This document shows, one piece after another, positions 35,833 to 45,304 of a stretch of DNA of 57,283 nt (position 1 is the first letter of the stretch; each line of letters begins with the position of its first letter). A program made the translations under genes and the position numbers. This DNA is from Sulfurimonas sp. (lineage in GTDB: Bacteria; Campylobacterota; Campylobacteria; Campylobacterales; Sulfurimonadaceae): the NCBI GenBank assembly GCA_027448805.1, contig DAIDMU010000051.1, positions 1-57,283 on the forward strand. Direction: 5' to 3'. A model generated the notes under the pieces. It saw only the letters and a list, made by a program, of their open reading frames with translations, had not been told where the DNA came from and did not search any database.

Positions 35833-36992
35833 GATAATTTCTCTCTCATCACAAAAAGAGCAGCTGCCAAAACAATGGCAGATATTGAAGCACCAACAAA
35901 TAAAATAGTACTTCCGTAGCCGTCCCATATCCATCCTGCCACACTTAAAGATATCAGTGTTGCAATGCCTACCGAAGTGTAGTAAACTCCATATGCTGTG
36001 GCTTTTAAATCATACGGAGCGGTGTCTGAGATGATGGCTTTAGCCAAAGAGTTAAAACCACCCGCAAAAAATCCATATACCGCAAATCCGATCCAAACCC
36101 CAAGAGTGCTTCCGCTAGACATCGCTATTGCTCCCAAGCCAAAAGCCAGATAGACAAAAGAGAGCAGAGCTGCTTTGCCAAATTTGTCGGCAAGTTTGCC
36201 TATGGGGATTGCAAAGAGAGCCTGCGTGAGATTGTACAGAGCGTATGCAAGAGGTATGACTGCAAGGGCGATTCCGTTCTCGCCCGCTTTTAAAATCATA
36301 AACGCGTAGTTCATCGCAAAGAGGCTAAAGAGTGTCTGAAATCCTACAAGATAGTAAAACTGCGCAGGCAGTGCGCTGGGGCGAAAACGTCTTGAGGGAG
36401 AGGGCGTAAACGGTACATCCGTGATTATAAAGATGAGAATCGCCATTGATATAATGCCGGGAATAATGCTAAGTGCGAAAATGGTACGAAACGACTCTTC
36501 GCTCTCTCCCAGCCACCACAAAAGAGCAAATGCGCTCAGTGAGCCTACCAGCGCGCCGGCACCGTCCATCATCTTGTGAAAACCAAATACAAAACCGCTT
36601 GAGCCTTTTGGCGTAGAGGCGCTGATAAGAGCATCTCTTGGGGCAACGCGAATGCCTTTGGCAAGTCTGTCTCCTACGCGGATAGTCATAATCATAGCCG
36701 CACTTTGGGCAAAAAATGCAAGAGGTTTTATAAGATTTGAGAGACCGTAGCCAAATACGACTATCGGCTTTCTTCGTCCGAGTCTGTCCGAGTAGAAGCC
36801 TGAGAGTGCTATTAAAAGAGCTACAGAGAGTTCTGCAAATCCTTCTATAATGCCGATTTGTGTTTTTGTGGCATGTAAAAAACGCTCCAAAAAAATAGGA
36901 AGCAGAGGAAGAATCATCTCCGTTGAGAAATCCGTAAAAAAGCTGTTAGCTCCGAGTCCGACTATGTTTTTGTTCAGTGGCGGCTTTTTCAT
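35808..36992 (-). CDS. MFS transporter
   Basis: A 394-residue major facilitator protein with about twelve hydrophobic helices. The loop motif between helices 2 and 3, GFYSDRLGRRKPIV (about 62-75), and the matching IGKLADKFGKAALL in the second half identify the family. The N-terminal NSFFTDFSTEMILPLLPIF resembles drug or metabolite exporters often found near unrelated genes. Substrate unknown. A minus-strand TATAAT is at 37024-37029 and AAGAGAG precedes the ATG. It overlaps the TIGR02757 gene at their 3' ends. Confidence 0.92.
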   Translation of the reverse strand: MKKPPLNKNIVGLGANSFFTDFSTEMILPLLPIFLERFLHATKTQIGIIEGFAELSVALLIALSGFYSDRLGRRKPIVVFGYGLSNLIKPLAFFAQSAAMIMTIRVGDRLAKGIRVAPRDALISASTPKGSSGFVFGFHKMMDGAGALVGSLSAFALLWWLGESEESFRTIFALSIIPGIISMAILIFIITDVPFTPSPSRRFRPSALPAQFYYLVGFQTLFSLFAMNYAFMILKAGENGIALAVIPLAYALYNLTQALFAIPIGKLADKFGKAALLSFVYLAFGLGAIAMSSGSTLGVWIGFAVYGFFAGGFNSLAKAIISDTAPYDLKATAYGVYYTSVGIATLISLSVAGWIWDGYGSTILFVGASISAIVLAAALFVMREKLSHTSDSFS

Positions 36993-37023
36993 ACTCTCTT
37001 TTGCACAGTTTAAATTTTTTACT

Positions 37024-37029
37024 ATTATA
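37024..37029 (-). promoter_or_regulatory. Candidate -10 box for the MFS gene
   Basis: TATAAT on the minus strand, 31 bases upstream of the MFS ATG, within the divergent spacer. Confidence 0.4.
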
Positions 37030-37060
37030 CAAAAATTATCAAGAGGTTGATAATGGCTAT

Positions 37061-37088
37061 TTGGGGATTAGTTTGCTATAATCCCTAA
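37061..37088 (+). promoter_or_regulatory. Inverted repeat over the -10 of the CoA-binding protein gene
   Basis: TTGGGGATTA (37061-37070) and TAATCCCTAA (37079-37088) match in inverted orientation at nine of ten positions with eight bases between. The TATAAT at 37077-37082 overlaps the right arm, so a protein bound here would block or reposition RNA polymerase. AAAGGA follows near 37099 before the ATG at 37112. Confidence 0.45.
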
Positions 37089-37111
37089 CTATTTTTTTAA
37101 AGGATACTCTG

Positions 37112-37549
37112 ATGGAGTGCGAATTCCCGACAATAAACTCAAACAAACAAGAGATAAGAGAAATTTTTGATACAACCAAGACAATAGCTGTTTTGGGGCT
37201 CTCTCCCGATGAGAGCAAGCCTAGCCACAGAGTGGCAAAATATCTTCAGGCACAGGGCTTTAAGATAGTTCCCGTTTATCCGAAAGAGGAGACAATCCTT
37301 GGTGAGAAGGTTTACCGCTCGCTTGCAGAGATTCCTTTTGCCGTTGATATGGTAGATATATTTAGAAAGCCAAAAGAGTTGGATAATGTGGCGGATGCCT
37401 GCATAGCGCGCGGCGATGTAAAGGTGTTCTGGGCTCAAAAAGAGATAGTAAACAATGAAGCGGCGGCTCGTGCTAAAGCTGCAGGTATGAGAGTTGTCCA
37501 AAATATGTGTACGATGGTAGAGCATCGTAATTTAGAAGAGGAGCTGTAG
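37112..37549 (+). CDS. CoA-binding (YccU-like) protein
   Basis: A 145-residue Rossmann-fold protein of the CoA_binding_2 group: TIAVLGLSPDESKPSHRVAK (about 23-42), then VPVYPKEETILGEKVYRSL and VDMVDIFRKP. These match small stand-alone CoA-binding proteins such as YccU. No enzymatic domain is attached, so a role in CoA-linked metabolism or protein acylation is possible but unproven. Its promoter carries an inverted repeat. It ends directly before the ilvA start, so the two are co-transcribed. Confidence 0.9.
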   Translation: MECEFPTINSNKQEIREIFDTTKTIAVLGLSPDESKPSHRVAKYLQAQGFKIVPVYPKEETILGEKVYRSLAEIPFAVDMVDIFRKPKELDNVADACIARGDVKVFWAQKEIVNNEAAARAKAAGMRVVQNMCTMVEHRNLEEEL

Positions 37550-38752
37550 TTGTTTGATGTAAAAAAAATATATGAAGCAAAAGAGCGCATAAAAGGCGTA
37601 GTAGTCGATACGCCGCTCTCATACGCGCCGCATCTTAGCCAAATTTCCGGATGTGAAGTTTACTTAAAAAAAGAGAACCTTCAGGTAACAGGCGCATTTA
37701 AAATCAGAGGCGCGTACAATAAAATCGCAACGCTTGAGGGTGCGCAAAAAGCTTGCGGAGTTGTGGCGGCAAGTGCCGGAAACCACGCTCAGGGAGTTGC
37801 ACTATCTGCTTCAAAGTTCGGTATAAAAGCTGTAATAGTCATGCCGGAGTCAACACCTCTTACAAAGGTTAACGGCGTTAAGAATTACGGCGCAGAGGTT
37901 ATTTTGCATGGCGCAAACTATGACGAGGCTTATGCTTACGCAAAATCATACGGCGAGAAAAATTCGCTTACTTTTGTTCACCCTTTTGAAGATGATGAAG
38001 TCATTGCAGGTCAAGGCACTCTGGCGTTAGATATACTTGAAGGCTGCAAAGATTTGGATGCGGTTATTATCCCTGTGGGCGGCGGAGGGCTTATCTCCGG
38101 CATGGCATGCGCTATCAAAAATATAAATCCTAAAATAGAGGTTATCGGCGTAGGCGCAAAAGGCGCTCCCGCTCTTAAAAACTCGTTCGACCTTAAAACT
38201 GCCGTGGACAGCCTTAGTGTCAGAACAATCGCAGACGGTATAGCTGTTCGCGACACATCACCCATAACTCTGGGTTATATGCTAGAGACGGTAGACAGAT
38301 TTATAAGCGTTGACGATGAAGAGATAGCAAGTGCGATTCTGTTTTTGCTGGAGAAGCAAAAACTTGTTGTCGAGGGTGCCGGTGCCGTAGGCGTTGCTGC
38401 GCTTTTGCATGACAAACTAGAGCATTTAAAGGGCAAAAAAGTAGCCGTAGTTCTTAGCGGCGGAAATATGGATGTGACGCTGCTCTCCGTCATAATAGAG
38501 AAAGGTTTGCTAAAATCAGGCAGAAAGATGAAACTGACTGTAACGTTGGTTGACAAACCCGGCTCTTTGATGCGTTTTACACAAATACTGCAAGAGTTAA
38601 ATGCAAATATTGTCCACATTGCGTATGACAGAACCTCCATCTCGCTTGATTACGGCGATGCAAACGTAACAGTGCATGTAGAGACTAAGGGCGAAGAGCA
38701 TCAGCAAATTATTCATAGAGTGTTAAAAGAAGAAAATTACATAAGAGATTAA
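37550..38752 (+). CDS. ilvA: Threonine ammonia-lyase (threonine deaminase)
   Basis: A 400-residue PLP enzyme that converts threonine to 2-oxobutanoate for isoleucine synthesis. The PLP lysine is Lys51 in GAFKIRGAYN, the phosphate-binding glycines are in PVGGGGLISG near 175, and SAGNHAQGVA near 78-87 is the substrate loop. The C-terminal 75 residues form one ACT-like domain (KLTVTLVDKPGSLMRFTQIL), as in the shorter class of threonine deaminases. The start is TTG, one base after the stop of the CoA-binding gene. Biosynthetic function fits the nearby ilvBN genes. Confidence 0.94.
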   Translation: MFDVKKIYEAKERIKGVVVDTPLSYAPHLSQISGCEVYLKKENLQVTGAFKIRGAYNKIATLEGAQKACGVVAASAGNHAQGVALSASKFGIKAVIVMPESTPLTKVNGVKNYGAEVILHGANYDEAYAYAKSYGEKNSLTFVHPFEDDEVIAGQGTLALDILEGCKDLDAVIIPVGGGGLISGMACAIKNINPKIEVIGVGAKGAPALKNSFDLKTAVDSLSVRTIADGIAVRDTSPITLGYMLETVDRFISVDDEEIASAILFLLEKQKLVVEGAGAVGVAALLHDKLEHLKGKKVAVVLSGGNMDVTLLSVIIEKGLLKSGRKMKLTVTLVDKPGSLMRFTQILQELNANIVHIAYDRTSISLDYGDANVTVHVETKGEEHQQIIHRVLKEENYIRD

Positions 38753-38759
38753 GCAGATA

Positions 38760-40886
38760 ATGAACCCAACAAAGAGAAGTAATTTTGATGAAGCGATTAT
38801 ATATACGCAAATTTTAAACAGCAAAACACTTTTAGTTGTTGATGCTTTTACAACCATAAGATATCTAGATATTGAGACTCTCTTGGTTGAAGATGAGTCA
38901 AGGATGAATATTTTGCATCCAAGATACTCCACAAAAGTTATCTCTTTTAGCTCAAATGGCAAATATTTTGCTTCAATAAGTCAGGACGCAAAAGATTCAA
39001 AACTTTTTGAGACTAAAAGTAAAGAAGTTATTGCAACTGTAAACAGACATCAGGGCGAAGTCTCCTGTGTCGGCATTGACCCAAAAAATAAATATATGTT
39101 TTCATGCGGTGATGACGGTATGACATACGGAGTCGATATAAACACGGCTCAGCTCGCCTTTACCCTTCCAAGACATATTGACTCCGTAAACGACATAGCT
39201 TTTAGCAGTGACGGAAATTTTGTCGCAACAGCAAGCTATGACAAAAACATCTCCATATACAATCTCTCAATAATGGCGCCGAAGTGCAAGCTAAAAGCAC
39301 ACTCCGCTCCCGTGATGAAATTACAGTTTTTGGATAAAAACAGACTTTTTAGTGTTGATAAAAAGAGCAGCGCAATAATTTGGGATTTAAAAAGTTCAAA
39401 AGTGATAAGCAGACTGCAGGGAGTACACGACGAAATTACACAAACTGCCATCGGGCATGAGAGTACATTCCTTTTTTTGGGTACAAAACTAGGATATATT
39501 TTAGTTTATGATTTAAACAGCTATGAGTTAATATCTAGAAGATACATAAAACTAAGCAGTGCGGTTACTGCTCTGAATTTTGATGAAGCGGCTAAAGAGC
39601 TCATTATCGGTACGGACAGCGGAGATCTCTTTTTTTACAATATTTTTGAGAATGAAGAACATTTTACAGAGCTGTTTAAAGAGAAAAAATATAGTTTTAT
39701 GCAGAGCTGCATAGAGGAGAACCCTCTGCTTAAATACACAAAAACATCTAAAGTATTTGATCTGCTGTGGGATAAAACACTCCAGAAGGCAAAAGAGTTT
39801 CTTGAAAATAGCGACAAGAAGAGCGCAGAAAAATTGTTTGAAAATTTTATTGTAATTACTGCCAAAAAACAGATTATGCAAAAATTGATTCAAGAGTATG
39901 CTGAGTATGATAAGTTTCTAATGTTTATAAAAAACAGAAAAATCGCCCTTGCCTACGGTTTGGCAAATATCCATCCATTTTATAAAGAGACAAAAGTTTA
40001 TAAAGCTATGGAGGCGGAGTGGAAAAAAACATTTGCACTTGCAAAAACGTATCTTCTTGACCCAAAACAGAGCCACAAAGCCCAAGAGATTTTAATGCCA
40101 TACAGAGGAATAAGTGAAAAAACTGTGCTTATCCAACAGCTGGTACAAAATGTACATGTTTATAAAAGATTTAGAGATTCTCTTGGGCAAAAAGAGTTTA
40201 AATTGTCATTTGAGCTTGTTAAACAGAACCCATTTTTAAAAGAGTATCCTGAGTATAAAGAGCTGATAAAATATTCAGATTCGTTGTATATGAAAGCCCA
40301 AACACTGCTCGGTAACGGCGATACTCACTCGGCAATAAAAATTTTTCGTGCTTTGCTTGATTTTGATGATTTCAAGGATGAGGCAAAAGAGATTATTCTA
40401 GACATAGAAAACAGACATAAATTTTTTAACGCAATAGAATCTGGAGAGACTATTTTAGCCTACAATCTTTTAGATATCTCTCCAATCCTGCGAGACAGTG
40501 AAGATGGCAAAAGACTTCAAGAGCAGTGGATAAGTGATATCAAAAAGGCTTCAGAATACGCCTCTTGCGCTGATATATCAGGAATTAAAACAGTTTTAGA
40601 AAAGTATCTAAAAATAAAATCAAAAAATATGGATATAGCCGCTGTTTTGTCGCTCTGCTATATAGCCCAGCTGAACAAAGCTCTCAAAGAAAACAGAGAA
40701 CAAAAAATCATAGAAAACGGAATAAAAAACTATCTTTTGTATTATGGATTGACTGAAGAAATTAGGGATTTTTTTGTAATATTTCAAGCGGAGTATCCAG
40801 AGACAAAACTCAATATAGAGTCGCAAATATATGGCTCTATGGGCAGCTGGCGACCATCAATGATGGTTAGTTCAATATTAGACTGA
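38760..40886 (+). CDS. WD40-repeat protein with long helical C-terminal part
   Basis: A 708-residue soluble protein without a signal peptide. The first 300 residues or so contain about six or seven WD-like repeats, the clearest being HIDSVNDIAFSSDGNFVATAS and AHSAPVMKLQF, forming a probable beta-propeller. The remaining 400 residues are alpha-helical and resemble tetratricopeptide-like or solenoid repeats (several ENPLLKYTK, QNPFLKEYP and SPILRDSED units about 70-80 residues apart). I do not recognise a characterised homologue. It follows ilvA after seven bases. A scaffold role is inferred from the architecture only. Confidence 0.85.
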   Translation: MNPTKRSNFDEAIIYTQILNSKTLLVVDAFTTIRYLDIETLLVEDESRMNILHPRYSTKVISFSSNGKYFASISQDAKDSKLFETKSKEVIATVNRHQGEVSCVGIDPKNKYMFSCGDDGMTYGVDINTAQLAFTLPRHIDSVNDIAFSSDGNFVATASYDKNISIYNLSIMAPKCKLKAHSAPVMKLQFLDKNRLFSVDKKSSAIIWDLKSSKVISRLQGVHDEITQTAIGHESTFLFLGTKLGYILVYDLNSYELISRRYIKLSSAVTALNFDEAAKELIIGTDSGDLFFYNIFENEEHFTELFKEKKYSFMQSCIEENPLLKYTKTSKVFDLLWDKTLQKAKEFLENSDKKSAEKLFENFIVITAKKQIMQKLIQEYAEYDKFLMFIKNRKIALAYGLANIHPFYKETKVYKAMEAEWKKTFALAKTYLLDPKQSHKAQEILMPYRGISEKTVLIQQLVQNVHVYKRFRDSLGQKEFKLSFELVKQNPFLKEYPEYKELIKYSDSLYMKAQTLLGNGDTHSAIKIFRALLDFDDFKDEAKEIILDIENRHKFFNAIESGETILAYNLLDISPILRDSEDGKRLQEQWISDIKKASEYASCADISGIKTVLEKYLKIKSKNMDIAAVLSLCYIAQLNKALKENREQKIIENGIKNYLLYYGLTEEIRDFFVIFQAEYPETKLNIESQIYGSMGSWRPSMMVSSILD

Positions 40887-40907
40887 AAAACTACATCAAC
40901 ATTTAAC

Positions 40908-40935
40908 TTGCAATATAGCTCATTTTATATATAAT
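40908..40935 (+). promoter_or_regulatory. Sigma-70-type promoter for ilvB-ilvN-lpxD
   Basis: TTGCAA (40908-40913) and TATAAT (40930-40935) separated by 16 bases, 31 bases before the ilvB ATG. This is the best -35/-10 pair in the window. The leader is short and holds no attenuator-like hairpin or leader peptide. Confidence 0.6.
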
Positions 40936-40965
40936 TGGCGAATTTTTTATAAGAGGAGACTTTTC

Positions 40966-42663
40966 ATGCAGATAAGTGGCGCACAGATGGTCATTGAAGC
41001 TTTAATTGCAGAAGGGGTGGACACAATATTTGGCTACCCTGGCGGAGCAATTATGAATGTCTACGATGAGATTTATAAACAAAATAACTTCGAACATATT
41101 TTAACTAGACATGAACAAGCTGCTGTGCATGCCGCTGAGGGCTACTCAAAAGCGAGCGGAAAAGTAGGCGTTGCAATGATAACAAGCGGCCCCGGTTTTA
41201 CAAATGCGGTAACAGGTATCGCTGACGCTTACATGGACTCTATCCCTCTGGTTGTAATTAGCGGTCAGGTTCCTATGAGTCTAATCGGAACTGATGCATT
41301 TCAAGAGATTGATGCGGTCGGAATAAGCCGTTCTTGTACTAAACACAACTATCTTGTAACTGACGCCAAAGATTTGGCACGAGTGCTAAAAGAGGCGTTT
41401 TATATCGCTTCGAGCGGTCGTCCCGGTCCCGTACATGTTGATATTCCAAAAGACGTAACTGCACAGATTGCGGAGTTTGACTACTCTGTTGAGCTGCAGT
41501 TGGAGACATATAAACCTCACACAAAAGGCAATCCTCGTCAGATTAAAAAGGCGATGGAGGCTATTGCAAAAGCGAAAAGACCTCTTTTTTATCTAGGCGG
41601 CGGTATAGTAAACTCAAATGCGGCCTATGAAGTTAGAGAATTGGTTCGCAAAACCGGAATTCCTGCAGTTGAGACGTTTATGGCAAGGGGTGTTTTAAGT
41701 CATGACGACGATTTGTTAATCTCTATGCTTGGTATGCACGGAAGCTATGCGGCAAATATGGCCATGAGTGAGACAGATTTGGTTATCGGTTTGGGTGTAA
41801 GGTTTGATGACCGTGTAACCGGAAAACTATCTGAATTTGCAAAAAATGCAGGAGTTATACATGTCGATATTGACCCGGCCAGTATCTCTAAGCTTGTAAA
41901 TGCCGATTATCCAATAGTAGGCGATATTAAAAATGTTGTAAACGAGATGCTTGAACAATCATCGCTGGTAAATCCTGCAAAATACTCATCTTGGAGAGAG
42001 AGTATCAGAAATTTCGACGAGCTTCATCCGCTAACGTATCATGAAGATACCGACAGATTGAAACCTCAGTGGGTTATAGAGAGGGTAGGCGAACTTTTGG
42101 GCGATAGCGCAAATATCTCCACCGACGTTGGACAGCACCAGATGTGGGCAGCGCAGTTCTACCCGTTTTCTCGTCCAAGACAGTGGATAAGTTCAGGCGG
42201 ACTTGGAACTATGGGCTTTGGTTTTCCGGCGGCAATCGGTGTAAAGGCAGCTTCTCCGGAAAAGATAAGTATAAATTTTACGGGAGACGGTTCGATTCTT
42301 ATGAATTGTCAGGAGCTGATGACTGCGGTCGAGAGAAAACTGCCTGTAATTAACATTATTTTGAACAATAATTACCTTGGAATGGTTCGTCAGTGGCAAA
42401 CTCTCTTTTATGACAAACGCCACAGCGAGACCGATTTGAGCGTTCAGCCTGATTTTGTAAAACTTGCAGAAGCCTTTGGCGGTATCGGTTACAGAGTAAA
42501 CACCAAAGAGGAGTTTGATGCCGCGCTAAAAGATGCGGTAGAGAAGAATATCGTTGCATTTATAGAGGTTATTATAGAGAGATTGGAAAATGTTATGCCG
42601 ATGGTTCCATCAGGCGGTTCGCTGTTTAACATGATGTTACTAGAGAAGAAGGAGAAAAAATAA
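40966..42663 (+). CDS. ilvB: Acetolactate synthase, large (catalytic) subunit
   Basis: A 565-residue thiamine-diphosphate enzyme, first common step of valine, leucine and isoleucine synthesis. The catalytic glutamate is Glu50 in TRHEQAA, the FAD- and substrate-side region includes DDRVTGKL, and the ThDP-binding motif starts at GDGSILMNCQELMTA near 443. Length matches AHAS large subunits (about 570). AGAGGAG precedes the ATG. The ilvN ATG overlaps its stop by one base. Confidence 0.96.
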   Translation: MQISGAQMVIEALIAEGVDTIFGYPGGAIMNVYDEIYKQNNFEHILTRHEQAAVHAAEGYSKASGKVGVAMITSGPGFTNAVTGIADAYMDSIPLVVISGQVPMSLIGTDAFQEIDAVGISRSCTKHNYLVTDAKDLARVLKEAFYIASSGRPGPVHVDIPKDVTAQIAEFDYSVELQLETYKPHTKGNPRQIKKAMEAIAKAKRPLFYLGGGIVNSNAAYEVRELVRKTGIPAVETFMARGVLSHDDDLLISMLGMHGSYAANMAMSETDLVIGLGVRFDDRVTGKLSEFAKNAGVIHVDIDPASISKLVNADYPIVGDIKNVVNEMLEQSSLVNPAKYSSWRESIRNFDELHPLTYHEDTDRLKPQWVIERVGELLGDSANISTDVGQHQMWAAQFYPFSRPRQWISSGGLGTMGFGFPAAIGVKAASPEKISINFTGDGSILMNCQELMTAVERKLPVINIILNNNYLGMVRQWQTLFYDKRHSETDLSVQPDFVKLAEAFGGIGYRVNTKEEFDAALKDAVEKNIVAFIEVIIERLENVMPMVPSGGSLFNMMLLEKKEKK

Positions 42664-43139
42664 TGCAAGATGAAAACGCAAGAAGAGTTATCTCTGTTAT
42701 AGTGGTAAACGAAGCAAGTGTGTTATCTCGTATTACCGACCTTTTTTCAGGCCGCGGGTATAACATCACATCGCTTACCGTTGCTCCGATTCCAGATAGT
42801 AGATACGCAAGGCTTACGATTGTAACTTCAGGCTCAATAAGAGTTATAGAGCAGATTACAAAGCAGCTTCATAAGCTTATACCGGTTTTAAAGGTGTATG
42901 AGCATGCTGATTTGGTAGAAAAAGAGATTGCACTTATCAAATTTCCTATCTCTGAGAATATTACGGATATCGCAACTCTATGCGCCGCATATAACGGCAA
43001 GATTTCAAACGTCGGAGAGAATGTTATCATCGCCATGGTTGCAGACGAGCCAAAAAGAATTGATAACTTTTTAAAAATTATAAATAAATACAATCCAAAA
43101 GAGATTGTAAGAAGCGGTGCCGTTGCACTAGAGAGATAA
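42663..43139 (+). CDS. ilvN: Acetolactate synthase, small (regulatory) subunit
   Basis: A 158-residue protein with an N-terminal ACT domain (about 8-80: [24 protein letters not shown]) and a C-terminal regulatory domain. It activates IlvB and gives valine feedback inhibition. Length is typical of IlvH/IlvN (about 160). It overlaps ilvB by one base and is followed by lpxD after four bases, an arrangement also known from Campylobacter. Confidence 0.96.
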   Translation: MQDENARRVISVIVVNEASVLSRITDLFSGRGYNITSLTVAPIPDSRYARLTIVTSGSIRVIEQITKQLHKLIPVLKVYEHADLVEKEIALIKFPISENITDIATLCAAYNGKISNVGENVIIAMVADEPKRIDNFLKIINKYNPKEIVRSGAVALER

Positions 43140-43143
43140 GGCG

Positions 43144-44094
43144 ATGCTTTTTAGCAGTGTTGCATCACACCTTAAACTCGCATTTGTCGGTGAAGATTTA
43201 GAGATTGACTCTATGAATGAGTTAAATCTCTCTTCATCCTCGCAATTATCATTTGGGGTTCATAAAAAGTACTCTTCAGAGCTGTCTCTATCTAAAGCAA
43301 AAGCTTTTTTAATAACAAATACTTTAGTAGAACATCTTCCTAAGGACTCCTCATATATCATCTGTGAAGATGTCTCTGTTTCAATGGCACAAATAACAAA
43401 ACTTTTTAACAAAAAACCAATAGACAGAGAGCTTTTATTGCCAAAAGTAGGTTCCAACAGCTACATAGATTCTATGGCAAAAGTTGAAAACGGTGCGGTA
43501 ATAGGCTCAAACGTAACGATTATGGCTGGTGCTTACATCGGCACAAATGTGCAGATAGGCGACGACACTATCATCTATCCAAACGTGACTATTTATAGAG
43601 ATTGTTTGATTGGCAGAGAGTGTATTATTCACGCTGGAACGGTTATCGGAGCTGACGGATTTGGCTTTTCTCACACAAAAACAGGCGAACATGTCAAAAT
43701 TTATCAAAACGGAAATGTTATCATAGAAGACGATGTGGAGATTGGTGCCAACTGTGCAATAGACAAGGCAGTTTTTAACTCTACTATAATCAGAAAAGGC
43801 ACAAAACTGGATAATTTTATACATATTGCCCATAACTGCGATGTTGGCGAGTATTGTATATTTGTTGCTCAAACAGGGGTGGGCGGCTCGACAAAACTGG
43901 GACGTAACTGTGTTGTAAGCGGGCAGAGCGCTTTTAGTGACCATCTGAGCATTGCTCCGTTTTCCACATTTACCGCCAGAAGCGGAGTAACAAAAAGCAT
44001 AACAGAGAGCGGCGGTGTTTACAGCGGATTTCCGCTTATGAACCATAGGGATTGGAAGAGAGTTCAAGCAAAAATTGGGAAGCTAAACGACTAG
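43144..44094 (+). CDS. lpxD: UDP-3-O-acylglucosamine N-acyltransferase, first copy
   Basis: A 316-residue left-handed beta-helix acyltransferase that adds the second acyl chain to UDP-3-O-acyl-glucosamine in lipid A synthesis. The N-terminal uridine-binding domain covers about 1-100 and hexapeptide repeats cover about 105-270. The catalytic histidine is expected at His230 in HIAHNC. Its C-terminus ends with [17 protein letters not shown], typical of LpxD. It is the upstream one of two tandem lpxD genes; its N-terminal domain is less like standard LpxD than that of the second copy. It sits directly behind ilvN. Confidence 0.92.
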   Translation: MLFSSVASHLKLAFVGEDLEIDSMNELNLSSSSQLSFGVHKKYSSELSLSKAKAFLITNTLVEHLPKDSSYIICEDVSVSMAQITKLFNKKPIDRELLLPKVGSNSYIDSMAKVENGAVIGSNVTIMAGAYIGTNVQIGDDTIIYPNVTIYRDCLIGRECIIHAGTVIGADGFGFSHTKTGEHVKIYQNGNVIIEDDVEIGANCAIDKAVFNSTIIRKGTKLDNFIHIAHNCDVGEYCIFVAQTGVGGSTKLGRNCVVSGQSAFSDHLSIAPFSTFTARSGVTKSITESGGVYSGFPLMNHRDWKRVQAKIGKLND

Positions 44095-44104
44095 GAGTTA
44101 AATT

Positions 44105-45058
44105 ATGGATTTAAAAGAAATATCAAAAATAATAAATAGTGATTTTGACGGTATCAGCTTTAATATAACCAAGATGAATACCTTAAGGGATGCCTCAAAG
44201 AGTGAAATATCCTTTGTAGCGAACTCAAAATATATAAAAGAGATAGAGAGCTCTAACGCAGGTGCGATAATAGTCGATAAACAGACAAAAGAGTTCGTTC
44301 CAAATGGCTGCGTCGCTCTGGTGGTTGATAATCCTTACTTGGAGATGGCAACACTCTCAAAATATTTTGCTCCACCGATTGAAGATGACTCTCTTGCTGA
44401 ACCCGTAATAGGCGAGGGCAGCAGTGTCTCGCCAAAAGCAGAGATTGCAAAAGGTGCAGTGATAGGTAAAAACTGCACTATTATGGCGCATGTTTATATA
44501 GGTGCAAATGCAGTGGTAGGCGATAACACTGTAATATATCCGAGCGTAACAATATATAGAGATTGCAAAGTCGGAAGCGATTGTATAATACATGCAAATA
44601 CGACAATCGGCAGTGACGGTTTTGGTTTTGCAACAAACAAGCTGGGCGAGCATAGAAAAATTTATCAAAACGGCAATGTTGTAGTAGAGGATAATGTAGA
44701 AATTGGAAGTAGTACTACCATAGACAGGGCAGTTTTTGGAACCACGCTTATAAAATATGGTGTCAGAATAGACAACCTTGTTCAAGTAGGGCACAACTGT
44801 ATCATAGGCGAGCACTCAGTCCTTGTTGCTCAATCCGGCATTTCAGGCTCAACTACGATGGGAAGAAATGTGGTAATGGGCGGACAGAGCGCAACGGCAG
44901 GACATCTCAGCATCGCTCCTTTTACGACCATGGCTGCAAGAAGCGGGGTCACAAAGAGTATCAGTCAAAGCGGAATGACTTTTGCGGGATTTCCGCTGAT
45001 GGAACACAAATTATGGCTAAAACTTCAGGGTAAAATAGCTAGACTAATAAAACAATAA
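44105..45058 (+). CDS. lpxD: UDP-3-O-acylglucosamine N-acyltransferase, second copy
   Basis: A 317-residue LpxD, collinear with the gene just before it. The N-terminal domain has the family pattern EISFVANSKYIKEIESSNAGA (shortened here: SFVANSKYIKEIESS, about 37-51). The hexapeptide helix covers about 105-270, and His230 in VGHNC is the expected catalytic base. It ends with GFPLMEHKLWLKLQGKI. It starts ten bases after the first copy. With its more standard N-terminus it is the likelier housekeeping enzyme; the two copies may differ in acyl-chain choice or be used at different times, but that is inference. Confidence 0.93.
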   Translation: MDLKEISKIINSDFDGISFNITKMNTLRDASKSEISFVANSKYIKEIESSNAGAIIVDKQTKEFVPNGCVALVVDNPYLEMATLSKYFAPPIEDDSLAEPVIGEGSSVSPKAEIAKGAVIGKNCTIMAHVYIGANAVVGDNTVIYPSVTIYRDCKVGSDCIIHANTTIGSDGFGFATNKLGEHRKIYQNGNVVVEDNVEIGSSTTIDRAVFGTTLIKYGVRIDNLVQVGHNCIIGEHSVLVAQSGISGSTTMGRNVVMGGQSATAGHLSIAPFTTMAARSGVTKSISQSGMTFAGFPLMEHKLWLKLQGKIARLIKQ

Positions 45059-45077
45059 ATATAGACAAAGGATTTAC

Positions 45078-45281
45078 ATGTTAAAAACAATAGCGCTAAA
45101 CGGAACAAAAAAAGGGGTTATTTCTATAACAAAGATAGATGAGCCTTACGGCAAGGGAAGCCATAGTGTCGCTAGTATCGGAATATCTTTGGCAGGAAAC
45201 GCAGGCGAGCCTGAGTGGAAAGTTCATATCCCATTAGAGAATTTAGATGAAGTTATAGAGGCTCTAAGAGAGCTAAAATAG
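45078..45281 (+). CDS. Small conserved-looking protein of unknown function
   Basis: A 67-residue soluble protein with an AAAGGA site before its ATG. It has a beta-rich first part (TIALNGTKKGVISITKI), a glycine-rich turn region and a closing helix (PLENLDEVIEALRELK). I recognise no family. It sits 19 bases after the second lpxD and 23 bases before the tamA-like gene on the same strand, so it is probably part of the same envelope operon. The good ribosome binding site and the amphipathic pattern support a real gene. Confidence 0.75.
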   Translation: MLKTIALNGTKKGVISITKIDEPYGKGSHSVASIGISLAGNAGEPEWKVHIPLENLDEVIEALRELK

Positions 45282-45304
45282 CTGCTTCTTGAATTGGAGT
45301 TTAG

